From: Falciphora oryzae | Lineage: Eukaryota > Ascomycota > Sordariomycetes > Magnaporthales > Magnaporthaceae | Assembly (NCBI GenBank): GCA_000733355.1 | Contig: JNVV01000081.1 | Location: 7,030 to 71,029, forward strand | Direction: 5' to 3' | DNA length: 64,000 nt | Shown: piece after piece, positions 30,384 to 41,260 of the stretch | Numbering within the stretch: the stretch's first letter is position 1 | How the letters are laid out: the number at the start of each line of letters is the position of its first letter | Made by a program: the position numbers and the translations under genes | Notes under the pieces: generated by a model | What the model was told of the DNA's origin: nothing | Databases searched by the model: none | The model's input: only the letters and a program-made list of their open reading frames with translations

Positions 30384-31889
30384 ATGGCAATGCAGCAAGA
30401 CTATCAATCGCGCCGGGTGCCCTCCAGCGGAAAGCTCGCCAAGAGGCGGCCGGTAGGGCGCCAACAGTCTTCTAGCAGCTTGGCGACCGGTTCAGTACCA
30501 CCCACATCGCCAATGGAGCGCAAGCCCCGCTTCAGACTCTCAAACCCCTTTTCTTCAATGGTTAAGGGTAGGGACGAGGGCAAAGAGAGGCCAGAAACCA
30601 ATGCCAGCGCACCACCAGCGCCGGCCCACGATTCGGCCCATGGAAGTGGGAGTCTTGGGGATGGGCACAACTGCAATAACAATGATAATAGTCACTCTGT
30701 TACTGACACCAACAGCAACGGTGCCCCGAGCACCACCCTGACAAGCCTCGAGTCTCAGCGCCGGAACTCGCAGCCCGTGAATAGTACCAATAACCACAAC
30801 AGCAACCAGAACAATGACTACCTGCAGCCTCCATCACAAACCCTCGTCACGCCGCCCACGCCTCCTGCGCAGCCGGTCAGCCAGGCCTCGACCGGGGCGG
30901 AGAGCGGCGGACCGGTGTCGCAGCAGACATATCATGACGCGCAGACAGGCAACACTGTGACCACGACGACAACCACTACAACGGCAACCGCAGCAACTAC
31001 CGGCCCGAGCGGGTCCACCACGGTCCAGACTCCCACCTCACGCGCCGCCACCGGCCCCGAGGTGACGGCGCAGGTCACTAGCACGACGGGGCCGGATACA
31101 CTGGACCCCGCGCCGCCGGCCGGCACCGCTCCTGCTTCTCAGCGCCAGGGGTCGCCGCCCGTGCCGCAGAGGAACCAGATCCGGAACCGGGTCGAGCTGT
31201 CGGCGTCGCCGGGCCACGAGGTGCAGAACCCCCTGACGGTGTCGGCAGTATCACCGACAGGACCACCGACCTCGTCCGAGCTCCGTCCGCAGCAGCCGGC
31301 GAAACCTTCGGAAGGCCAGGTCAACCCTCCTCTCAACCTGCCGCAGAAGCCCACAATCGCAAATCTGAAAAGCGCTGCGAGTGGCATCCATGTAAGTGCA
31401 GCCGGCTGGCAGCTCGGGTCAAGACCCCTCCGCAGATGGAGCCATTTAATTGACACTTTCTTCTTTTCCTTGAAACCAGGGCGCAGCCGAAACTATCCGC
31501 GGGACCTTCAACGACACGGTCGACAAGCACTTTGGCGGCGGCGCCAAGGCCAGCCAGAACCAGGCCGTCATCGAAGCCGGCCGGGCCGAGATGGAGGAGG
31601 AGGAGGGACTGGGCGACGCAACTCAAGCGAGGTGGCGGCGAGCAGCGACAGCCCCAGCGGCCTCAGCGGCAGCAGCTACACGGCGAGCGTCAACGGCGCC
31701 ACTGTCGGCGGCGGCGCTTTTGGAGAAGGTGGCAGCGGTGGCAGCCACCGTGCTCCCGCCGCCCCGGGGGCAGCGCAGCAGTCTCATAGCAGCAAGAGCA
31801 AGACCTTGGGGAATTTCGTTAGGATGATTAGTCAGGGGCCAATGAATCGCCAAAGGCGGGAGGGGAATCTGAGCGTTGTGGACGAGTGA
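30384..31889 (+). CDS. Uncharacterised low-complexity protein, apparent frameshift
   Basis: Exon 1 is 30384-31391 and exon 2 starts at 31480 (GTAAGT...CCAG intron). Residues 1-336 are disordered: basic N-terminus (KLAKRRPVGRQQSSSS), Asn/Ser-rich, a Thr run (about 191-205) and Pro-rich blocks. Exon 2 opens with GIH-GAAETIRGTFNDTVDKHFGGG, which looks structured, but this frame then goes through a GAG-rich stretch (31591-31606) and turns into a non-biological Ala/Arg-rich tail ending at 31827. A different frame gives a convincing end, SKTLGNFVRMISQGPMNRQR and onward to a stop at 31889. I infer a one-base loss (or two-base gain) in the GGA/GAG repeat, real or a sequencing error. Function unknown. 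Confidence 0.6.
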   Translation: MAMQQDYQSRRVPSSGKLAKRRPVGRQQSSSSLATGSVPPTSPMERKPRFRLSNPFSSMVKGRDEGKERPETNASAPPAPAHDSAHGSGSLGDGHNCNNNDNSHSVTDTNSNGAPSTTLTSLESQRRNSQPVNSTNNHNSNQNNDYLQPPSQTLVTPPTPPAQPVSQASTGAESGGPVSQQTYHDAQTGNTVTTTTTTTTATAATTGPSGSTTVQTPTSRAATGPEVTAQVTSTTGPDTLDPAPPAGTAPASQRQGSPPVPQRNQIRNRVELSASPGHEVQNPLTVSAVSPTGPPTSSELRPQQPAKPSEGQVNPPLNLPQKPTIANLKSAASGIHVSAAGWQLGSRPLRRWSHLIDTFFFSLKPGRSRNYPRDLQRHGRQALWRRRQGQPEPGRHRSRPGRDGGGGGTGRRNSSEVAASSDSPSGLSGSSYTASVNGATVGGGAFGEGGSGGSHRAPAAPGAAQQSHSSKSKTLGNFVRMISQGPMNRQRREGNLSVVDE

Positions 31890-32141
31890 GGAGGTATAGG
31901 AATAGGGGCCGTGGGAGACAGGAACGTCGGGGTTTTTGTTTAGGGCGCAGGGCGTTACGGGAGGTCTTCTGCTTAGCGGCGTTTAGGTGTTTTGTTTCCC
32001 GCCTAGTGCCTCGATGCCACCTCCGAGAGCACATTGCGGGTGTTTCTACTAGGTAGGTACCTAGGTATCTACACAATCAGAAGATCCAAACCACTATGTA
32101 TACCTGCCTATGTGTATCACTTCTTTCCTTCACCTGCCCGC

Positions 32142-33280
32142 TCACTGCTCCACCATGCGGTCGCAGGTCGAGATGGGTGGGACGGAGGCGACCTCGGTGG
32201 CGTTCATGCTGCCGCCACGGAACGAGTAGGTAAAAGTCCAGCCGGAGCCGGCGCCGCCGTGCTCGCCCTTGTTATTGACGACCACAATGCCGCTAGCAAC
32301 GGCCGGGTATTTACGCACCATGCGGCGGACGGCATCGGCGGCGGCCTGCTTGGGCGTCATGCCGTGCCGCAGGTTTTCGAGGGCCTGGTAGCAGGGCAGG
32401 AACCGCATCATGATGTCTCCATCACCAGTCGCGCCGCAGCCACCGACATCTCCGTCTAGGTGGTATCTGTGTTAGAGTTGGGCAAAGGGGATATCTCCAG
32501 ATTTCGGGGTTTCCAGGTAGGAGGTAGTCAGCACACACCGACATAAGACCCGCTGCCGGTAATGGGGCCATCGCCGACGCGGCCGGGAACCTTGAAGCCG
32601 GCCCCGTTCGTCGAGGTGCCCGCCGCCATGGCGCCCTTGGCGTCGATGGCGATCATGGATATGGTGTCGTGGGAGGCCTGCGGCACGGACCGCGCAGGCA
32701 GCGGCGCCCGGCCGCCCAGGGGCGCGTAGGGCCCGCACGACGACCTGGGGTCGGGCGACACGTTGACGCGGTAGTTTGGCTGGCAGGCGGCGTCCCTCCA
32801 GGCGGCGCAGCGCGCGCGGGTGGCGTCGGTGGCCAGGCTCTCCTCGCGGAAGCCGTTCTGGACCGCGAAGGCCGTGGCCAGGTCGCCGGCGAGCAGGGTG
32901 TGGGTGGTGCGATCGAGGACGGCGCGGGCGACCGAGATGGCGTCGCGCACGCGGCGCAGCCCCGCGACGGCACCCGACTTCATGGTGGCGCCGTCCATGA
33001 TCATGGCGTCCAGCGTCGTCTCGCAGGCCTCGTCGGGCGAGCCGCCGAAGCCGACGGAGCCGTCGCACTGCCGCGCCTCGCACGTCGCGCAGCCCACCTG
33101 CACCGCGTCGAGCGCCGCCGTGGGCGACGACGTCTTGGTGATAAAGTCGTAGGCGGCGTCTGTTGCTGCTATAAAAGGCCCGCCCCAGGTATTAATCACC
33201 ATAGGCAGGCCGGGCGAGGGCGCGGCGCGGGTGCCTGCCACAAGGGCCAGGATTGAGATGATAAGCTGGCGGCGGTGCAT
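32142..33280 (-). CDS. Secreted N4-(beta-N-acetylglucosaminyl)-L-asparaginase
   Basis: Exons (minus) 33280-32539 and 32455-32142 give 351 aa. The family (aspartylglucosaminidase, an Ntn-hydrolase) cleaves the GlcNAc-Asn bond of glycoasparagines and matures by autocleavage before a catalytic Thr. Seen: a signal peptide (MHRRQLIISILALVAGTRA), MVINTWGGPF, GSVGFGGSPDE, and the autocleavage site SHDT with nucleophile Thr206, then GDGPITGSGSYVDGDVGGC and ATGDGDIMMRFLPCYQAL. The 83-nt intron joins SYV-D-GDVGG in phase 1. The acceptor 32456 was preferred over one 14 bases upstream because it restores the family motif. It is likely secreted or vacuolar and active in glycoprotein turnover. Confidence 0.93.
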
Positions 33281-34453
33281 GGCGGTGGCCTAATTGGGGG
33301 AGGCTGATACCAAGGCACCGACCAGACCGATATCTCGCAATAAACTTTTCGATCTGGGGCAGTGTGCCACACCTTGATCATGCGTTGGAAGTCAATTGCC
33401 GGGCGATCAAATGAATCAATTGAACGTCCTGACCAACGAAGCTGGACGATGAAATCGCACCATCGGTCCCCAGGCTCGAAATGACTGGCCTGCATCGATC
33501 AAATCTGGCCCTACCCTGCCGTGCATGAGAGCGATAGGAATAATCTGGACGGCAACATCCCCGACAGTGCTATCTCCCGCCTGCGTTGGAAGCCCAAGCC
33601 GATGCTTGATTCGGAAGGTCGTCGACCTCGATCTACCCGGCAACAACACATTGAAACATGCCCGCCCTTGCATATCGCATAACCACCCCGCGTGCTTTTC
33701 AACGTTGTCCCACACCCAGACCAACGTTGCAGCGGGGGAAAATGCGGGGATTGCTTCGCCCAGCCAGCCATCGAGACCGTTTCCAGGCCCCCACGATTGC
33801 ATTGGCCTTGCGAGCGCCATGCGGACACTGAACTGAAGATGCAAGTCATCGTGGCGGGGCCCAAGACAGCCAGCCAGCCATGGTTTATCTTCAAATCGCG
33901 GAATTTACAGTCACAATCACTGAAGGCACCCCTCGGACTGGCAACTTGGGTCCCGGTTCCAAGACCTGCGTTGATGGTTGCCTATTTTGGTCCGTGTAGC
34001 CAAGCCTGGGGGCGGTGCATCTGCTCGCTGTCTCGGGTCTCCATCCTCAGGGCGCGGTCCTCGCACCGCATGGGCCCATCTCGGATTCCCGTTGATCGCT
34101 CCTAATCCAGAGACATCTCACCTCCTGACAAGCATTCGAAAAAGTGCCATGGTGAGAAATGTCAGACTGCGGTTGCGGCACTGCTGGGGACGAGGTCGGT
34201 CTCAGCATAGCCGGCCGGACAGCACGGTGATTCTGCGCAGGCAATCTTGATGCAAATGTCTTGCTTGATCCCTCGAGCTTAAAGACGACATGGCTCGCCT
34301 AGGGAGGTCACTATTTGCCGTTAGATCCCATCACTCTCTCTCTTGCACTCGAATAATCAATCAAGCATCCAATTCACCGTCCCTGCAGTTTCCTTCCCGA
34401 TATCCATCGAGCTGACTGTTTATACACTTACACGCACCCTTCGGCTCGAAATA
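33281..34453. other. Divergent intergenic region
   Basis: About 1.2 kb between the glycosylasparaginase and the membrane-protein gene. A short (CAGC)n-like AGCCAGCCAGCC occurs at about 33870. No coding region is supported. Confidence 0.6.
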
Positions 34454-35017
34454 ATGCCAGCCATCCTCATCGCCCGGGACGTGCAGCGCACTGTCACTAC
34501 TATTAGTGCCGTGGCCATCGTTGTTTATGTCCTCATCCCGCTGGTGATTCTCAGCCTGATTGTCGCAACTATCTGGCTCGTCATTCGCAACAAGAAACGC
34601 CGCAAGGCCCAGGCCCTGGCACAGGCTGAGGGCAGCAACGTCCACCTGTACTCCAACGGTTATCAAAACACACAAAACACCGGCTACTACCCTCACGGAC
34701 AACAATTCGGCGGCGCCAACAACAACGGTGGCGGCTGGGTTGTGAACGGCGCCCCTAACAGCAACAATAACAATGGAAGTGGCTGGGTTCCAAACGGCAG
34801 CAGTGGCCCTGCCGCTCCGGCCTACCGCGCCATGCCGCCCCCTAGAGATAGCACCGAGCACGGCGCCTCTCATGTCAGCGACGCGAACGCTAGCAAGCCC
34901 GCAGGCCAGGGCGAGGGCCTCGCTCCTCCTCAAGCCGCTTACAACCAGCAATCCCCCTCGGCGGCCAATTCGACTGCCAACCTCGCCGGGAACGCCCAGC
35001 CGCCCGCCACCAGGTAG
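34454..35017 (+). CDS. Single-pass membrane protein with Asn/Gly-rich tail, unknown function
   Basis: One exon, 187 aa from the ATG at 34454 (MPAILIARDVQR). The frame extends upstream to 34343, but the 34454 start places a short N-terminus before the membrane span TISAVAIVVYVLIPLVILSLIVATIWLV, cited in two parts: residues about 17-30 and 31-44. A stop-transfer cluster RNKKRRK follows. The rest is low complexity: repeated NNGGGWVVNG/NNNNGSGWVPNG units and Pro/Ala/Gln-rich sequence, probably cytoplasmic and disordered. The layout resembles many fungal small membrane proteins of unknown role. It converges on the FMO gene with about 325 bp between stops. Confidence 0.7.
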   Translation: MPAILIARDVQRTVTTISAVAIVVYVLIPLVILSLIVATIWLVIRNKKRRKAQALAQAEGSNVHLYSNGYQNTQNTGYYPHGQQFGGANNNGGGWVVNGAPNSNNNNGSGWVPNGSSGPAAPAYRAMPPPRDSTEHGASHVSDANASKPAGQGEGLAPPQAAYNQQSPSAANSTANLAGNAQPPATR

Positions 35018-35341
35018 CATCTATCGCTTACGCGACAAGCTATCCGACTCTGATATTATTTCATGAAAATCTTCCATCCTTTGAGCTATTTTTACGCTAC
35101 TTCTTTTGGGCGTTATGCGATGTATTATAATCCCGACGTGTTGTTCCGTTTACCCATAAACCTCGTTCGATTTGTATTTGTTTTGTGCGCCTCACTTGAG
35201 CGACTGGGAATATGACTTGGAAGCGGCCTGTACAAGTTGATATGTTTGGATACAAAAACAATACAACGGCCTAGAGTATCTCCAATCCTCTACTGTTCTG
35301 GCCGCCTTGAATTGCTTTGTAAATAAACGACAAATCACTTC

Positions 35342-37014
35342 CTATTTGCTGGCATGGCCGGACGCCTTCCTCCTCTCACCCTCCTCCTCAGCCGCCTCGA
35401 TATTGATCTTCCGCCACATGCCCTTCCGAAGCTCGTGGCCGGCCATGAACAGCCGCACCCACTCCGGGTCAAACCTCGGCAGCTTCCTCCCGCTGCCCTC
35501 CAGCCCTTCACCCGCGAGCGCCCTGAGCTCCTCAAAGTACTCCTCGAACTCGGGATGTATGAGCGTGAACTTGGCGCCGTCCCCCTTGGCCGCGACCCTC
35601 TCGTCCTCCCAGCGCTCCATCTCCTCGACGGCAGGGAGCGGCCTCGCATTCCGGCCCGCTAGCAGGCGTGCCGCGAGGACAGCCTGCCACTCAAAAATCT
35701 TAAACGTCAAGCCCGCGCCTACCGCGCCGACGAAAAGCAAGCTCGGGTCGCGCCGCCAGACCACGTGCTGGTACAGGCCCGGCACGCGGTTGTTGTGCGT
35801 GGGCGCGCACGGCAGGAACGGCAGCGTCCAGGTGTAGCCCGTGCCGAAGACGATGTGGTCGACACCGCCGACCGCGCTCCCGTCAGCCAGGTGCACCGTC
35901 GCCGTGGACGGGTCGACGCGCGCGATGGAGGGCCGCTTGAGGATCCGCGGGTGGTTGAAGGCCTCGTCGCCAAAGTAGCTGTTGACCGTGTGGCCCAGGA
36001 CGACGGCGTGCACGGGAGGCTTGGCCACCTTGGCCAGGTCGAATGCGACGTCTGCTGCCGAGACGGAGGCGCCCACGACAACGACGGTCTTTGGTTTTTA
36101 GGAGACGACGGCCGGCGGGATGTGTTAGCGTGGATGCTGCCGCAAAGCTTTTGCCTGTTGCTGGTAACGCGTTAAGCGGGGATTTTTTTTTCTTTCTCAC
36201 TTTGCCCCTGAACTGCTCCCTGCCCCTGAAGTACTTGCTATGCAGCACGCTACCTGGTTTTACGCGCTGAAGCTCCTCCAGCCCTTCGATAGGCGGCACG
36301 TAAGGCACGTTATAATGCCCATTCGCGACCACGACGGCATCAAACCGCTCCGCCCACCAGTAGTCGCGCCCCTCTCCCTGCTCCCTGCGCAGCGTCACCT
36401 CCCACTCTTCGCCAACCTTTTCGACCAGTTCAACGGTGGTGCCGTACGAGACAGAAGCCCCGTTCTCCGCGCGCGCGGCCCCAGCCACGACGTCGCCGAC
36501 ATAGCGCCGCAGCACCTCCCAGTGGCGGAACGGCGTCTCGGGGCCGTACAGCTCGGTGGACGCCGCGGTCACGTCGGCGGGGATGGGCTCGGCCGAGAAC
36601 TGCATGGGCCGGTGGTCCACGTTGGTCTCGAGGTACGGGTAGATGGATGACTCGGCGAAGCGCGGCTGCGCGGCCCTGGGCGCATCCGCCGGCAGCGCTG
36701 CCGGAGGGCACAGCGGCGGGTCCGCGGTGCGGCCGCCCAGGGCCTTGAAGTCGGACAGAGGCGGCGATGGCGAGGGGTCCCCGATCCTTTTTTCGATGCC
36801 ACCCGAAAGGTCGTGCCATATGGTGAACAAAAAACCCCTCGAAGTAACATCTGGGGCCAGAAAAAGTTATTACATACCAGCATCCACCCGGCCCTTCCCT
36901 CCTTTCGAAAACTCGTATCAGCTCAAAGGCTTTCTCCCGGACGAGGGCATCGAGGGTGATGGCTCCTGCTGGGCCGGCCCCGATCACGACCACACGTTTT
37001 GCGGGGGCGGGCAT
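35342..37014 (-). CDS. Flavin-containing monooxygenase-like protein
   Basis: Exons (minus) 37014-36878, 36786-36201 and 36088-35342 give 489 aa. FMO-type enzymes use FAD and NADPH to oxygenate nitrogen, sulfur or, in Baeyer-Villiger relatives, carbonyl substrates. Seen: the FAD Rossmann motif VVVIGAGPAGAITLDAL at residues 8-24, an FAD-contacting ERREGPGGCW, then TPFRHWEVLRRYVGDVV, DAVVVANGHYNVPYVPPIEG, the NADPH Rossmann motif VVVVGASVSAADVAFDLA, and FGTGYTWTLPFL near the C-terminal third. Both introns were placed by phase; the first acceptor (36787) gives GGCWIGDPSP, matching the family better than an earlier in-frame stretch. It is divergent from a P450 gene 1.6 kb away, so the pair may share regulation. 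Substrate unknown. Confidence 0.9.
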
Positions 37015-38612
37015 GGGACTAATTGACGCCGTGCTGCGGTGGGGGTTTGCCGACGCGATTTCATCCAGTCAAGCTTTCACTAGACTTTTTAAACTCAAGC
37101 CGTTCCGTTCAAAACTCTGTATATAGGAACGGTAGCCCGGCCGATAAGCTTTCGTTTATCGAATGCAACAATTGGGAACGTTAGCCGTTTGAGGCGTTAG
37201 TGAGCCGCACTGGCTCGACACCTGACGCGAAATTCGATCGGGCGAGACGCTAGACCCTGTTCTGGACTTCATCCCATCCAACATCTGCACCTTTGGCCTC
37301 ATGCGCACACAACCGTCGGCGCCAGGTAAAATCGCCAACGCTGCTGCCGGCTTTTTTTGGGGCAGGGGCGCTGGCACGATCGCAAGGAGTTATACACACG
37401 TGCTCAGGCAATTTTTCGGGGCTCGGGTGCTCGGGTCCTCAGACTCCGAAGCCCAATTGATCAATCGGTATATGTAAGTCGAATGTGCACAGAATAATCA
37501 CGAGGGCGTGGTTGGTGAGCGAGCCGAGTGCCCCTTGCTGCCCACATATCTCGGCAGGAGGGAAGTGTGCAAGCAGAGGGTGCGCCACCGTTGCGTAGTC
37601 CCCGCAGCGAGCCGCTGTAGCCGGATGCAGAGTGGCTTCCGCGAGACGCCGCCGTGTGACCCTTCTCCTCCCCTTCCCCGCCCGCTTTCCCAGTCGCTGC
37701 TCTGCCTTGGCACAGATAGTCTGGCTTGTTGGTTGCTCTGTGCTACTTCTCTCAGTATGGTTCTGGAAAGGTTGAATCCATGGTCAGCACACGGGCCGTT
37801 CCGAATAGGAAAAAAAAAAAAAATCATCACGACGACTTTTCTTGGCAGCAGGGCCGTCAAAATCACGATAACCACCAGGGGGATATGCAGTGTCAACATC
37901 AGCTCGAACACCATCAGATTAAACAAAAGATGGAATCCGGGTCGCGTTCCTTGAACGGGGGCCGGCTGGTCGACCCAAGGCCATTCTGGACATGGGACCG
38001 GTCGGACTCGGGGTTTGCAATGAGCCCGCGACCAGCCAATCACAAACCCCTCTAGCGACTCGGGTTCCCCGACCTGGGCCAGAGACACTGGGAGCCATGC
38101 TGGCGGGCGTATGTATCGGCATTTCTTCTGGGGGCCTATCCCGTACCATGGTCTACTCCGCAGGGTTTCATCGCAGAGAAGCACTTACGGGCATAGTAGG
38201 GAGACTCCAGTCACAGCGGGGCCACTAACACCCATCCCTCCATCCCAGCAGGTATCGGGGCGACGGGGTTCTAGTCTTTTCCCACCGCAGATGCAACGGC
38301 TGTCAAGTCCAAAATCGGACTCGGCCGCTGATCTTTGACTCGCCCAAGGCCCAGTGGAGGCGTCGACGCATCGGTGCGCGAACGGCTCCGAGAGACTGAG
38401 TGGATAATGACGCCGTAAAAATCTCGAGGACAGGGCGAGGCACCCACCCATCCGCCACCAGCCAGTGCCGTCCCAGGTTTCTGGTGGCATGTATTTAAGG
38501 AGGGCATCCTCCGCCGAGAGTCTGTCTCTTCTACTCACCATGCCTACCACCCACCCGAACCTGATTCGACCATTCGCCTGAAATATCAGAAAGCGGACCA
38601 AACAACACAAAA
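37015..38612. other. Divergent promoter region FMO/P450
   Basis: About 1.6 kb. Contains an A run at 37809-37821 and a CGGGTGCTCGGG-type short repeat near 37424. No gene supported. Because both flanking genes point outward, any binding site for a pathway-specific regulator would lie here; I could not identify one with confidence. Confidence 0.55.
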
Positions 38613-40546
38613 ATGCCGTCTGTCAACCAGGCACACTTGGCCTCACTCCTCGAGACCGGTGAAGCCATGGGCAAGGTTACCCTCTGGGCTGGTCTCCTGG
38701 GCGCAACAGTGAGTTTTGCCCCGGGCGCTGGTCTGCCAGCAGTGGCCCGCCAGTTTAGGGTTTTGATATTTGATAATCTTCTCACTGACGTTCTTACCTC
38801 CTCAAGCTCGCGCTATACGCCGTGGGCCTCGCAGTCTATCGGCGATGGTTCCACCCGCTGTCAAAGTTCCCGGGCCCGGCCTCCATGGCCATCTCAGATG
38901 TTACTTTCCTCTACAAGCAACACATGGCCGGCAGCTACACGGCTTTGACCAAGGAGCTGCACCGCAAATACGGCAAGACAGTCCGCATAGGCCCCAACCG
39001 CCTCGCCTTCGACGGCTCTGTTGGGTGGAACGATATCTATGCCCACCGCCCCGGCGGCGACGCCACAGAGTTTCACAAAATTCCTGGGTTCTTCTTCCAA
39101 AACGATCACGCGAGCCTTATCGGCGCGCCCACCAGGGACGACCACCGACGCCAGCGACGCCAGCTGTCCCACGCCTTCAGCGAGGCCGCCATGACCGAGC
39201 AGGAGCCCATCATCGTGTACTACATCGACCTTTTCATCCAGCGCCTAGCGGAAAACTCGCGCCAGGGACAGGCCGTCGACATGCTCAAATGGCTCAACTT
39301 TGTCACCTTCGACATCATCGGCGACCTTGCCTTGGGCGAATCCTTCCACAGCCTGGAGACAAGTGACTACCACCCCTGGGTTCTCAACATCTTCAAAGGG
39401 CTCCGAGGCCTCAACAAAGCCCGCTTCTTCCAGTCCGTTTGGCCGGCCCTGGGGGTGCTGTACGCCGCCTTGGAGAAGGATGGCACAATACAGGCCAGCA
39501 GGAACAACTTCACCTACGCCAGAGAAAAGGCCCGCGCCCGCGTAGCACTCGGCCCCGAGCCCCCCGTCGCCAGCCGCGAGCAGGTGGCCGGGCCCGACGG
39601 CAAGACGCCCAAGATGACGGTGCGGCGCGACTTCATGACCTACATGATGCGCGGGGGCACCACCGGCAGCGCTGGGAAGGGCGCCATCACCGACGAGGAG
39701 CTTCTGAACAACGCCTTCCTCCTGATCACGGCCGGCAGCGAGACCACCGGCACCAACCTGGCCACCCTTTTCTTCCTGCTCGCCCTGCCGAAAAACCGCG
39801 CCTACCGCGACGCCGCTACCGCCGAGGTGCGCGCCGCCTTTCCGCGCGAGTCCGACATGACCCTGCTCGGCGTGAACGCCAAGGCCCTGCCTTTCCTGCA
39901 CGCCTGCATCGAGGAAGCACTGCGGTACCACTCGCCTGTGTCCACCATCCCGCCGCGCATCTGCCCCGGCGCTACTGTCGGCGGGCAATGGGTCCAAAAA
40001 GGGGTATATGACCAGCTCTTTTCTTCCTCCTTGCCCGTGCCTCAACGTGCTTCTCCTCCACCTACCCCCTTTTTCCCCTTTTGTTTGGATAATTAGCCCA
40101 GACTCCTCATTCGTCTCGTAAACCATGACCGTCGCGAAAGAAGATATCAAATGAGCTAACCAAGAATAAAAATAAAAAAAAAACAGACCCTCGTCCACGT
40201 CTCCTCTCACGCGACTTTCCAGAACCCGGAGCACTTCTTCGACGCCGGCTCGTGGAGGCCGGAGCGGTTCCTGCCCGCCAGCCACCCCATGTACGACGCG
40301 CGCTTCGCAAACGACAACACGTCCGTCATGAAGCCCTTCAGCCACGGCCCGCGCGACTGCATCGGCAAGAACCTGTCCTACGCCGAGATGCGCCTGATCG
40401 CCGCCCGCGTCCTGCTCCGCTTCGACCTCGACGTGGCCCCCGACACCCCCGAGGACTGGCTCGACTGCCAGCGCTCCTTCGGCATCTGGGACAAGCCGCC
40501 CCTGAACCTCAAGCTCACCGACAGGAAGGGCATGGTGGCTATTTAG
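38613..40546 (+). CDS. Cytochrome P450, CYP65/isotrichodermin C-15 hydroxylase-like
   Basis: Exons 38613-38708, 38807-40003 and 40187-40546 give 550 aa. Seen: an N-terminal membrane anchor spanning exons 1-2, the hinge YRRWFHPLSKFPGP, RIGPNRLAF, FTYAREKARARV, I-helix AGSETTGTNLATLFFLL, the K-helix ExxR in CIEEALRYHSP, the PERF motif (WRPERFL), and the heme loop FSHGPRDCIGKNLSYAEMRL with Cys at about residue 489. The overall layout is that of fungal P450s named after trichothecene C-15 hydroxylase; most such paralogs act in other, unknown secondary pathways, and no trichothecene genes are visible here. Intron 2 (183 nt) is long, with GAGCTAAC as a branch site. Divergent partner: the FMO at 35342-37014. 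Confidence 0.93.
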
Positions 40547-41260
40547 GGGGCTCTGTTTGGCCTGGGGGAGGCCGGAGGGGAGGATGAGGTTTGTGGTGCC
40601 GGGGTTGTTGGACACTGATCGCAGTGGGCTCCTCCAAACGGCTTGAGAAATTGGCAAACAGCAATATTAGACTGGGCACCCTTCGGCAAACTGGGAAAGC
40701 GCGTGTTCGGGGTGGATTCCCTTGACTATATTCCGATGGAATAGAAAGCAGGCTGCATCGTTTGTGCTGTGCGGTGTGTTGGGTGGGATCTTTTTTGGAG
40801 AATCGCCACTGGCCATTTTGTCTTCAACATCTTATTCTCATTTGTCATGAATAAATACTCCTTTTACAATCAATAACAGAACTTGGCTGTATTTACATCT
40901 GATTTTAAATACTTGGGATTCTTGTGGACATGATTTGGTAAGTGACTTCAGAGGACCACGCCTCGGAAGGGGTCTGCACGGGCTTTTCCAGGATCTTACG
41001 GCAGAATATCAGTGAGGGCGGGAAACCCATTTTCTTTTACAATATGAAAGAGAGACTACCTATATACTTACATATGCACTATTTCTCTTTATAAAGATTG
41101 AAGCAGGCAAAGTGTCGTGTACTTGATACAAAGGACGAAATCTCTCCTGTTAACGTCCGGCAACCTTCAGTTGTAAATATGTGCAGGCGAAAAGAACTGA
41201 GTGCCCGCGTGTCTGGGCCTTTTCAATAAAGGGCATCAACGCCTCTCAACTGTCGTGAGC
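40547..41260. other. Intergenic region between convergent genes
   Basis: About 700 bp, AT-rich from 40800 to 41170. Two AATAAA-like signals (40850, 40873) probably belong to the P450 3' end. No gene seen. Confidence 0.6.

Noticed and set aside
39245..40657. 470-residue frame antisense to the CYP65-like P450
   Set aside because: Mirror of the real gene; crosses its intron and has no homologous motif.
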